Of a stretch of DNA of 64,000 nt, positions 54,125-64,000 are shown piece by piece. The notes beneath the pieces are model-generated. The model had not been told where the DNA came from, made no database searches, and worked only from the letters and a program-made list of their open reading frames with translations. The DNA comes from Fragilariopsis cylindrus CCMP1102 (taxonomy: Eukaryota > Bacillariophyta > Bacillariophyceae > Bacillariales > Bacillariaceae). Both the position numbers and the translations under genes were made by a program. How positions within the stretch are numbered: the stretch's first letter is position 1; each line of letters begins with the position of its first letter. The stretch lies in contig FMBT01000428.1 in assembly GCA_900095095.1 (NCBI GenBank), positions 56,013 to 120,012 of the forward strand. Direction: 5' to 3'.

Positions 54125-56033
54125 TTATATTATAATATCTTAGTTCATCAGAATCAATCAGTCGATGGTAGGAAATATTCGAAGCTTTCGAACACGGTAC
54201 GATGTACGTAACAATAGCCTTTAATATACGCTACGCTGTTTTAAAAAAGAACAAGATTAAAGTAAACTGGGTCTAGTGTATAGAAAGAGGAGCTCTAATA
54301 CAAATTACAATAAATGCTCAAGTGATATGCAATTCTTTCAAGTGTATATGCGATAGGCTGGAAGTTCTTTTCATTGCTTAAGGATAAAAGAGACTTTGGT
54401 AAAACTTACTATCCGATGCAGAAAATAATGTGTCACAAGTATTTAGTAGGACTGCTAAGACGAAGGTAACGAAGGAATTATAGGTTTTTGCTGTTCATTG
54501 CTGATGCACGTTATTGTGAGAAAGAATTCAATCGATTTCCTCGGCATATATACCGTACTGACTTCGATGAGTCGCGGAACAATCAGAATTCGAAGTATGA
54601 TACGTATGTGCGAACGGTAGTATGTATGTAACATAAAATCAGTTCTTGACATACAGTGGTACTACAGTAATATTATTGGATACTGGTAGCTACACTAAGT
54701 TACCAACTTGGTACGGATAGATTTTATTTCCATCATGGTGATGGAATATTTTTAAGTGTACTGCTACCTTCACTGCACACAATATAGAATACACAAAAGT
54801 GTTACAGGCATTGTTTGTCTATTATGCAAGGACTTATAGCACATCTACTAACATAAAATAGATAGTAGAATGGCAACTTTTCATGAAATAAGAATCTTTG
54901 GGCATTTTTTTGTACTTGTGGGATGATATTTGAGCTATGCTCAAAGGCTTTTGTCAACATTAATAGGTATACTATATACAGCACAAACAGACATTATATG
55001 TACTCTCAAGTTTGTTGTCTGACTGAACAGCAAAGAGTCCAGGTTGATACCTTTCCCAGTTACAGTATGTTATGTACGGAGTACCAAGTAAAAATATCAA
55101 TATTATAACTGACCTTCAGCTACGCTAGCTACCAAGATGTTCTAGCTGGCTGTTTGCAAAAAAAAATTCTATTGGGAATTAAGGAAGGTTCTGAAGACAA
55201 ACTGCCTGCCTGAAGAACTTTTAGAGAGCGAGATAATGTAATGAAAAGCATAGTACAGCATTCATTCACATACCATATAAGAAAGGAATTTAGTGTACAG
55301 TATATACTAGTGAGTACTACGGTAGGTTTTCTCGCGACGTCATGTTCATGTTTCAGTTGATTTCATTCGTGTATAAAGAACATCGATCACGTTTCACAAA
55401 GGTGATGGATTGGACTAGGGTAAAAAAGTAGTAGCCTTGTAAAATTTTATAAATGGATTTTTTAATTACCCCTAAATATGAAAACTTTTCCCCAAATATA
55501 AAAGGATCTTATCGATACTAACAACGACCACGGCCCTATATTCGGGGAAACGTTTCATTTGGGAGCCCATTTTTGTGTACACCAAAAACAATTCATTAGT
55601 CCTACATAAAAAGTTTACATGCAATTGCATTTCCCCCCGTCCCCATTCTCGTTTTATTGGCACTTTTTTTGTTCATACAACTTCTCCAAGGATTGGTTTT
55701 TGTTCCGTCGTAGGAATTTCGTGTTAAACTGGAACATAATTGTACATGGATTCCCGATTGAAATATCGTGAAGCTTCACATTCTTGTTTCGATTGGTACA
55801 ACATAAAACACAACAGCAAGAACTAAACCACCGTGAACAGAATAATCGCAAACTGGAACTACAACTTCAATTTAGAAAAGTCAAATCGAACTATATCTAT
55901 CTTCTACAACGCCTACAGTACCCCCCCCCCCCCCCCCCATCATAAAGAACACGATGCTAGCTCACACGTTGAAACCCTCCTTGAAACCAACCAGCAGCAG
56001 ATCAAACGCTCGTTTACTATCTAACGGCAGTGA
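54125..56033. other. intergenic between inverted paralogues, with poly-C tract
   Basis: About 1.9 kb of AT-rich sequence without a gene. A pure run of 18 C residues lies at 55921-55938. Confidence 0.55.
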
Positions 56034-56218
56034 GATGGATTACTCACCTCAAGACCCTGAAGACCAAGAAGGAGTTGAATTACTACTAGGAATAGCAACC
56101 ATCGTATCAAAAAGAGATTGCTAGCAGTAAGAACCAAATATTCGATGACATGATGATGATTGTGATTATGGAAGATCGTCCAGGCAACCTACTGTCGTGT
56201 TCGATGGTTCACTGACGC

Positions 56219-57070
56219 ATGTCACATCGACTGGGTCCCATCCTCCTCATCAAGGATGATATGTTTGCCTGGCAACGAGTTCGTACTGTTTCGATTGATA
56301 ATGGACAGGGCTCTATTCCAAGCACTACTACTAATACAAGTAATCAACTAGCCATTGTGAGTCCTGTTGGCATACGAGGGCTACGTACAATTCGTAAGCC
56401 AAGTATGAAACTCTTAGCTAACAAAGGGAAGAAAAAACAAATTAAATTTCCAAAGCTAGCAACTCAAACATCACAGTCCAACAATCAGACTTTGCTGCCA
56501 AATGTCATGTCTGAACACAAGCGTAAAGCCATGGAACAACGTACCATCAAAGGAAAATCCATCACGATGATTCATCGGAAGAAATTTTCATGGAAGAACT
56601 ATCCAGGTGAGTTAGTCTTATAAGCCGAAGCAACTCTCAAAATTAGTTCCTTGTATAACTTCAGAGTAATCTAATCTTGCTCTCACCTTTTTGCATTCAC
56701 GATTGCTTCATGTCTATCGTTTTTTCTTTCTTCAACAGAACTTGAAGCTTTCTTGGTAGCTAATCGTGAAGAATATCTACGCCACAGCGCTCTGAACTAC
56801 ACAATTCAACAGAAGAAGTATAACAACCGCTTAACGGAAAGACTCCTCGATCTTGCAGCAGAGCATATCTATATCTTCAACGAAGAGGAATTCAGCTTTG
56901 TTACAGTTCGAGATCGTATCCGTTGCTTCTACAAGAGTTACGTCCAGTCTTCGAAGAAACGTGGTATCGTCCTTGGCTATGCAGCACGCAAAGCCGGTAT
57001 TCTCTCTCCAGCAGACTTACAAAGATCCGCACGAAAAGAGGGCATGATCATTACCCCTGTCGAGCTTTAA
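56219..57070 (+). CDS. basic protein of a repeated, possibly diatom-specific family
   Basis: Two exons (56219-56606 and 56739-57070, phase 1, GTGAGT donor, TTCAACAG acceptor), about 239 residues as read. Exon 1 has a basic stretch (IRKPSMKLLANKGKKKQ) and exon 2 is helical: ELEAFLVANREEYLRHSALN, YNNRLTERLLDLAAEH, FVTVRDRIRCFYKSYVQSSK and VLGYAARKAGILSPADL. The helical, basic make-up suggests nucleic-acid binding, but there is no named domain. Protein-like sequence also occurs in other frames just upstream (MDYSPQDPEDQEGVELLLG from 56034, and RSSRQPTVVFDGSLTHV near 56180), so the true start may be at 56034 with frame breaks between. This copy may therefore be damaged at its 5' end. The decayed paralogue is at 53169-54124. 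Confidence 0.55.
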
Positions 57071-57865
57071 GGCCGGGTTAAAAAGGAGAACCCGACGATT
57101 CGATTCATTCCGTATCTGCAATGCATCTGCAACACAGATATTTCATTTTCTTTCTATAACTATATATCTGCATGCATACCTCGTTCATCTTGAAAAATAC
57201 TATTGTTAAACGTCCATTCTTTCATACTGTCGGCTCTAGCTTCTTTAGCCGGTGAAAGAAAATGATCAAGAAGAAGAGGACGCTCTTTCTACTCAATTAC
57301 AATGGTAGTGATGTGCCACTTTAAACCATCACGAAACCCCAAGTCCTCTATCTATACTTCACCTTCTAACATTCAGTGTCGTTGTGAATAGTACCCCAGT
57401 TCAAGCCATCGATCATGACAGTGAAGTGATGTAGATTGTGTCTATACTCTGATTCGACTCACTCATCGGGATGCTTGCTTGACGCAACACGGTTGCTTCA
57501 ACATTAAAATACATACATAAAAATACATGCATTCTTTATTCAATCTTTTTAGTACTATGTAAAAGATATTATATGACTATAATACGATAATATAAGTAAT
57601 ATATATATTCTATATTATCAAACTTTATCTATTCTTTGAAGTGAGTCCATCGTAGTTTCAGTCTCTTTAAATCGAGCAGGAAGCTAGGGACTTACTCTAG
57701 TCCCGTTACATTTAAATTTATGTCAAAAAATGAAAATAAACGAACTAAACAAAAGTAAAGAAATGTTTACAGCATGTTGAGTGCACATTGAACATCTATT
57801 GTATCTACTAGCTACCGACCAAACAAAAATCTAATAGTGCACCTCTCGCCTTTGTATCAGCATCA
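57071..57865. other. intergenic, no gene recognised
   Basis: AT-rich spacer with no convincing frame. Confidence 0.6.
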
Positions 57866-58426
57866 ATGGTGCCGTCATTCCGTTCCATCAGATCATTACT
57901 ATTGATATTTGTTGGTTTCTTTTTTCTGATAACATCGAAATCAATCGAAGTGGAAGCATTAGCAATACATATATTTGATAATCGATTGAAAATTCAGCCA
58001 TCACCCCTGATAGGGGGACCTACATGGTTACCGGTACATTGTAAAGTAATTGTAGATGGTACTCATATATATGATTTTATCCCGCTGAACGCAACATCTC
58101 CGGCGACTATCCAAAAATTGATTCAATTGCAAGCTGTACCAGCCAAAGTTCAAATAATACGACGGTCGTCCGAACCACAAACGAATAATAATGATAATAA
58201 TAATAGCTACATAAATGAAGAAAACGGCAACAACTGCAAGGTCAATAAAGACGAGGAAGCCAAACTATTCGTTAAAAGAGCCGAACAATTCTGTCAAGAA
58301 TATGATCAAGATTTACATCTTATCAAGAGCAATTGTTGGTCGTTCGCTTTTGATCTTATTCTGTATGTACTTGCTTTACCGTATAACCAAAAAAAAGAGC
58401 GAGGTTTGAAGATTGATAGTAATTAA
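57866..58426 (+). CDS. signal-peptide protein with DFIP and NCWSFA motifs
   Basis: Single-exon protein of 186 residues. Basic start, then a signal peptide (residues about 10-32, ending VEALA). The body has WLPVHCKVIVDGTHIYDFIP, then LIQLQAVPAKVQII, an Asn-rich low-complexity insert (about 105-125), and LHLIKSNCWSFAFDL. The order His/Asp motif first and NC-W-x-F later resembles papain-like circularly permuted folds (PPPDE or LRAT/NlpC relatives), where Cys and His are catalytic. That is a structural guess, not a family assignment. No retention signal, so secretory or plastid-entry routes are both possible. Function unknown. Confidence 0.6.
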   Translation: MVPSFRSIRSLLLIFVGFFFLITSKSIEVEALAIHIFDNRLKIQPSPLIGGPTWLPVHCKVIVDGTHIYDFIPLNATSPATIQKLIQLQAVPAKVQIIRRSSEPQTNNNDNNNSYINEENGNNCKVNKDEEAKLFVKRAEQFCQEYDQDLHLIKSNCWSFAFDLILYVLALPYNQKKERGLKIDSN

Positions 58427-58607
58427 ATTTTCGTTTCTGCATTCAGTATATACAAAATGACTAGATATCGCACACGATTAGGAATAGATAGAGCAATGAT
58501 TATATAAAATGCATTATTATCCATACATAAAAAAAAATGCAATATAATATAATATTGTTAAGATGTACACATTTCTGAAAAATACTGTGTGAAAAGAAAC
58601 GAAAATC

Positions 58608-59941
58608 TTAATGCTGGCCATGACTGTCAATGATTTCTTCGACATCCTTGCTTTTCTCTGGGATATCAATATTATTAGCTTTTAACTTTTCTTCACATTC
58701 TTTAGCGAACTCGATAAGTGGGGCATAATATTCGTTTGTTAGTTCTGACGTGACTTCGACGATTCCCTAAATGTACACGAAAGAAGGAATCAGAGTCAAG
58801 ATCATCGTCAACGCAATAGAAAAGGAAAACAATACGTTCGAAATGACATGCGTTAGTAAGTTAGTCAGTCAAAGCATATATCTAGAAAAAAAAGAAGGAA
58901 AAATCGCACAATGAAATATTCATTCTAGTTGATACTGCTTAGTAGAACACAATAAAATACTCAACTTCAACTTACGTGGCCGATTCTCACAAATCTCCAG
59001 ATACGGAACATGACTAGAATACCAACAAGCTGAGCTAATTCAGCATGTTTTAGGTGGAACGTAAGCTCCAAAATCAGACTGACTAAAACAACAATAAAAT
59101 CCATTGCGAGGAAAATTTGTTTAAAAAATATAGAGATACCGAGAGCAGCCATCTCGACCAGGTTCTCAATCAAGAAAATTCTGGAGAGGGAATTCAGAGA
59201 GAAAAAGAATACGTTAGTTGATGAGTTTTTTCTAAAAAGAGAATTTCAGTGAAGTCACGTCCATCACCTAGTGGAATATTAAGCTTTACACCAGTCAATA
59301 TTCAATGCATTTCTTTCTTTCCGTAAAATCTCTCCAGTAAGTACTCACACAAGGATTGATATTGTGATGTAAAAGAGAACTTCTTCTGTTATGTGGACAG
59401 CCTGATACTTATGTTCGTCACATCCGGACACTCCTGTTTCATTGTAATCAGCTGGACAAATTTCACCGTAATGATGATCTCCACCTCCATCAGCAGCAGC
59501 AGTAGCAGTAGATAGCCAACGTTCGGTTTGATTTTGTTGAGTTTCTACACCACCATCTTCTATACCACAACACGCAATACAATCCCGTTCAATTATTCGA
59601 CATACAGGAAATTCTATCATCAAACTAAGTTCTGCGAAAATCACAAGGAGATCTAAAATCAGAAGACCCATCATTGTCATTTGGACCCATTTCCTATGTA
59701 GGAATTCCAACACATGTATCCTCCAAGAATCCTCACCGTGAGTTTCCTCTGTATGTACCATGATACCCATTCTCGATGGGATACCAAAATTTACTTGATC
59801 TTTTTTGATTGCTATACTGCTTTGGCTTAGTAGTAACCTGCTTCGACTAAGCACCTTGCTACTGGGACGAATACGATTAGCATTATCATTATCATCTTTC
59901 TTTTTTGCAGACTCGGAGAATTCAACCGTGTTAGCTGCCAT
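58608..59941 (-). CDS. voltage-gated proton channel, Hv1 type
   Basis: Three exons (59941-59349, 59180-58976, 58766-58608; phases 2 and 0) give about 318 residues starting at MAANTVEFSE. Four helices of a stand-alone voltage sensor are visible. S1 (about 84-110) contains LLILDLLVIFAEL, with the Asp expected at the proton-selectivity position. S2 (about 178-210) holds acidic residues. S3 contains FLAMDFIVVLVSLILEL. S4 contains RIWRFVRIGHG with Arg at every third position. No pore domain follows, only a C-terminal helix (ELTNEYYAPLIEFAKECEEKL) that could dimerise. The S1-S2 loop is very long (about 65 residues), with N-glycosylation sites and about six Cys. Hv1 channels carry protons out across the plasma membrane on depolarisation. 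Confidence 0.88.
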
Positions 59942-60702
59942 TTTTTTGATACCTGCCAACGGGGGATAATCGAGTTTCGTCTTCTTCCTTTTATTTGTTA
60001 GTTGCGATAATCTTGAAATTGGATTGTACGATGAGTAATGGTAAATGTTTGGTATGCGGTAATTGAACCTGTGGTTGTACTAATATGAGCAATGATAACT
60101 TAATGGCTAGTATGTAATGCAAAACTGTTCTCGCAGGATATTATCTTTTTTCTATGGAAACCGAATTGTTGAGTGAATCTGAGCGAGTCTGACTCATGAA
60201 TTTAAATGTGTGAACGTTTTATATAGCTTGTATTGTACAATATAATGTAGTATGATGGTTTACTTCGAAGTACTGCTCCATTGTACTTTGAAGTTAGATA
60301 TATATGCATACTGAATATTGAAACGTGAAACGTTAACGTTATTGTTACATACCGGTACATTTCCGGCGTCATTCGAAAAAGAACACAAGATAACATTTTT
60401 TGATAACATCATCAATTTTAAAAACGAGAATATTTTCTCAACTTAAGTCCCACGGGAATCGATACTTTAAGGATGGTCCAGTGTAGCATTCTTTTCTCAA
60501 GTTCAAACGGACAGTTATATTTTCAACGCAGAAGAAATGCACGATTTAATAATAATGAACTTACCTGTTACATAACCGTATGCTTGTTTAAATAATGTCT
60601 GCTGCCTTCTACAAGTGCTACGGCGCGTTTATTTGTTGAACAACCAAACGGATACTGTATAACATACTAAATACACTACATCTAAAAGACAGTAATATAA
60701 AC
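59942..60702. promoter_or_regulatory. divergent intergenic region
   Basis: Lies between the proton channel (minus) and the four-helix membrane protein (plus). No gene and no specific site assigned. Confidence 0.4.
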
Positions 60703-61864
60703 ATGGCAGAGGGTCCATCTTGGCTTGATAACGCAGCACCAGCTGCTCCGACACCTGCAGCAGCGGACGCTGCACCAGCAATGGGTTCTTTGAACATCGA
60801 AAGTAGTACAGGAGCAGGAGGAGCGTCAAATACTGCGGCGACCGCTGCTGCTGCTGCTGAGGCTGATAAGGACCTTCCTAGTATTATCTTATTTATGAGA
60901 TTAGTCAATATGGGAGCTGCGGGTGCTCTAATTGCCATCAGTGTAAGTTATTATATATATATATATATATAAATATTTCCTGCAGTTTAAAAATAAAAAT
61001 CTGTAGCATACAAAACAAAAGAATAAAAGACCAGCAGCGACGACGGCGACGATAAGATGAATTGTAAACTGTGTGATTATGCATTCAATAGTATCATCTC
61101 CCAAACAAGTTTTCTTTGTCTCGTCCCTAATACTCATGATTTTTCTTTTGTTCTTTATTTTTATCTAAATTTGATAATATCAACAAAAAATATACACAAT
61201 TGTTTTACAGATCATTCAAATTATTGGCATACCATCAGTCTCAAGCATCGTTTTGGCTGTCTACTCCATATGCGGTGGATTATTGATTTGCTGTCTTGAA
61301 ACACAACTTAAATTTCTTCGTGTAATGATTGCAGTCAATTTCGGATTTTTATTCAATTCGGTTTGGAGATTCCTTTTCTATTTAATTTTAGGTAAGTGAA
61401 GTGAATAAAAATGAAAAAAGAACAAAAACAATATGGACGAAGGGAAGAAGGAAAGAAAGAATAAACTGATCATTAGAACCGAGTAGTTTACGGTAGTTTC
61501 AACGACAAACATCGGTGAAACATACATATTTTTCTGCTTCGTTGGTGTCTGTAACATATTCATATTACTCATCATTCACAATACACTCATATTGTATCAC
61601 GTTCACACACACACTCATTGTATTGTTGTTACCAATATTATAGGATCTGTCTGTTGGACATTTGGACTAATGGGAAAGATTATGGGAGGGTGTTTAGCTG
61701 GCGTTGCCGTGTTCAACACATATATTCTCTGTCGTTATCCATCGTATCGTAAAATTCGTGAAAAAGTCGCCGAGGAAGAAGATAAACGTATTGAGGCTAG
61801 AATTTCTAAGGAAGTCAAACAACAAACCATAAAACAAATGACCAAATCTGCGATGGGCAAGTAG
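60703..61864 (+). CDS. four-helix membrane protein, COPI-associated/TVP15-like
   Basis: Three exons (60703-60942, 61211-61391, 61644-61864; phases 0 and 1) give about 213 residues. The N-terminal 65 residues are Ala/Pro-rich and polar. Four hydrophobic helices follow: ILFMRLVNMGAAGALIAIS; VSSIVLAVYSICGGLLICC; FLRVMIAVNFGFLFN with VWRFLFYLIL; and GLMGKIMGGCLAGVAVFNTY. A charged helical tail (KVAEEEDKRIEARISKEVK) faces the cytosol by the positive-inside rule. The pattern of R-x2-N at the start of helix 1 and short loops is that of the COPI-associated (TVP15-like) Golgi family. The match is from overall form and a few residues, so the family is tentative. A Golgi membrane role in vesicle traffic would follow. 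Confidence 0.65.
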
Positions 61865-62826
61865 TTAGTTATTCAAAACGTGCAAATACAGTGATGAGAA
61901 TCGAGAACTCAGGCGAAGTCACTTACTATCCCTGCAGAAGGAAAATTATTTCTTCGGATGGGAATAATTTTTGTGTTGTATATATTTTATAATAGTATGG
62001 AGTGATTCTTCAATTAACACATAAAACTGCGTAGCTCGCATTCTGAAATAGTAATAATTATAAATGCATTAACCATCCAAATTCTGCCTATGATTTGTTG
62101 ACATATTATCAACGTTTTACTATTACCATACACTTTTCTAAAAATTAGTCCTGAGACTTTATGCAATAGTGTGTATGTCTGATCTTGCATTTTAGTCGAA
62201 GGAAAAATATGTGTCTTTTTATTCTTTATTGTAGCACTCACTTTTTTAGGGATTCAGTAAGAATTATCTCCATACTAGTACATAACAATTTGTAGCATGT
62301 ACATAATACTGTAGTATAAAATATATCTTATCTTTCGAGTCAGTCATTCCATTCTCCTCATTCCAATAATGATTTGGGGGAGAATCAAAATGAAAAGAGG
62401 ACACGAAAAATAAATGACCTTAACAAAATACTGCTACGAAAAATAATAATCAATAAAGCCCAAAAATTTACGGAAAAGGGGTGGTGATCAACGTCGTAAA
62501 AAAAAAAATATATCATTCTTGCATAAATTTTATGACCCCTGAATTACTATTCTTGTGACAAAACGACAAAACCAATCCCAGTAAAACGACGAAGAAAGAA
62601 AAGAAACAACAAGTTAAAGAAGTTAAAGGAACAAGGGACTACACTATTCAATAACGACATTGTCAATCGTAAACGAAGTTTTCTTATTGTGCTGCAAAAA
62701 ATAGGATCATTTTCCAGGCCTTAAAAAGGCGAACAGCAAATTAAATTTTGTTTTTCATTTCCCTTCGGGCGGTAATAAAAGAACATTTCGAAAAGGAGCA
62801 ATTATTAATTGAATATTTGGATAGCA
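61865..62826. other. intergenic between two plus-strand genes
   Basis: AT-rich; nothing gene-like. The promoter of the following gene is presumably near 62600-62800. Confidence 0.55.
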
Positions 62827-64000
62827 ATGGTAGGGCATTTTCTTCAACCCAACCGCAGGAATCGATCATTATCTCAACCTACCGATGGCACAAACACGAA
62901 TGGGACGGTCGATTCGATCAGTGGCAGCAGCATAGGCAGTGGTGGTAATACCGGCAATGTTATTCCCGTAATCGCCTCACATGTCACTCATAAGAATAAT
63001 GCAACAATCGATGTCAACTCCAACTTTGGCTACAATGTAAATAGTGTCACTATTTCTAATGTAAACGACAATAGTAATAATACCAACGGAACCTCGAATC
63101 ATCATCATCATCGTCATCCTCAGCACAGCGCGATGGCATCATCTTCGCAATACCCGGTGACGACACACCAAGCAGCAGCAATAGCACCACCAACGATGTA
63201 CGATATACCTTCATCATCTATGCAATACATGCCTCCTCAAAATTTGACAGCTGAAGCAGTGGCCGCGTTACCACCACCAGGTCCGTTTATATAGAACGTT
63301 CGACTCATTGTTGAAGTTTGCTTCTTTTTCTTTTCTTCTTGCGTCGTTATTGTCGAAAAACGACTTCATTTAAAATTTGAAGTGTTTCTATTGATTTCAA
63401 CCCCCACCCACCAACCAACCAACATTCTTACTTTTCCCTATTTTTCTTCTTCCAGGTCTATCTAGTCCAACTGCAGTCGAATTCAGTCCCAAAACTAACA
63501 ACAACAATGATGAGGCGAGTGGTGGCAGCGAAAAATCTAAGTATCTTGTATTTGTCTCCAAATCTTCCAAACCGGCGTCATCGTCTGCTGCTCCTCAGAA
63601 TAGTAGTAGAAGATTACGAACGGCAACACGTGTTGTGGATCCCGCAATCGCAGCCGCTGTGGTTTCTTCTACTGAAAGACAGTTATGTGTACTGAATTTA
63701 GAAACTTACCAAATTAAGCCATTATTGAAACTGCGTACGAAAAGACGGCACGACAATGATCATCAAAATCAGCAGCAGCAGCAACAACAACAACAACAAT
63801 CATCATCCTCGGGATTATTATCACCACCACTAGCTTCACCATTATCACCATCGTCTGCTTCTTCTTCTGCAGCAGCCGCTGCGTTAGCTGCAACGACACT
63901 TGCTTCACCGTCATCCGCAACCGACTCTCTTTCTCTAGAAGAGCGACTTCGTAGAGAACGACAGCGAATGCATTCTTCTGGGGGGTTAACACAATTCACA
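62827..64000 (+). CDS. probable S9B dipeptidyl peptidase, N-terminal part (runs off the window)
   Basis: Exon 1 (62827-63280, start MVGHFLQPNRR) and exon 2 (63456 to the edge) join in phase 1 (PPPG then LSSPTAVEFSPK). The first 170 residues are Ser/Asn/His-rich, with poly-His, and probably disordered. Then come KYLVFVSKSSKPA, a basic stretch and ERQLCVLNLETYQIKPLL. A Gln/Ser/Ala low-complexity insert follows, and the window ends in LEERLRRERQRMHSSGGLTQF. The EERLRRER..(S)GGLTQF block is how the beta-propeller of DPP8/9-like and bacterial S9B serine peptidases begins. The catalytic Ser-Asp-His part would lie beyond the window, so the call rests on this block alone. Confidence 0.5.

Overview
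The window is nuclear DNA of a eukaryote, most likely a diatom. Genes are intron-poor with short GT-AG introns. Several proteins begin with a signal peptide ending in an A/G/C-F type junction, as in bipartite plastid targeting of secondary red-plastid algae. A heat-shock-factor-type DNA-binding domain is amplified, and there is a DUF5672-type glycosyltransferase and an Hv1-type proton channel. Non-coding DNA is AT-rich with many simple repeats. I cannot name the species. No tRNA, rRNA or CRISPR array was recognised.

Layout. 1-10 kb: a plastid-targeted DUF2358-like protein, a Ubc13-type E2 enzyme, a CCDC124/Oxs1 ribosome-binding protein, a divergent pair of plastid-targeted proteins sharing a C-terminal motif, and a coiled-coil protein. 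10-15 kb: a Met-rich protein, an organellar cold-shock protein and an AMPK beta subunit. 15-19 kb: no intact gene, only a decayed repeat element. 19-27 kb: a Tudor-like low-complexity protein, a head-to-head pair of secreted-protein paralogues, and a small mitochondrial membrane protein. 27-35 kb: a MEKK-type kinase, a membrane-anchored Hsp70-like ATPase and a plastid MATE transporter. 35-45 kb: a gene with four HSF-like domains, a putative zinc-binding protein, and a PH-ankyrin-R-SNARE fusion. 46-57 kb: a DUF5672 glycosyltransferase, an H15-DDT-WHIM-PWWP chromatin gene whose 3' half is frame-broken, and an inverted pair of family members of which one is clearly decayed. 57-64 kb: a secreted protein with an NCW motif, a voltage-gated proton channel, a COPI-associated-like membrane protein, and the 5' part of a probable S9B dipeptidyl peptidase running off the end.

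Most genes look functionally unrelated, as is normal for a eukaryotic chromosome. The organised parts are two divergent pairs (5351-8692 and 21583-25635) that look like duplicated neighbours sharing an upstream region. Four otherwise conserved genes (Ubc13, the Met-rich protein, the cold-shock protein and the mitochondrial membrane protein) each switch frame exactly once in a way that one missing base would explain. This points to residual indel errors in the assembly more than to pseudogenes, and it matters for any automated gene model here.

The strongest candidates for something undescribed are the four-HSF-domain gene, the PH-ankyrin-SNARE fusion, the divergent secreted pair (one copy with a GPI-like tail, one without), and the H15-DDT-WHIM-PWWP gene.
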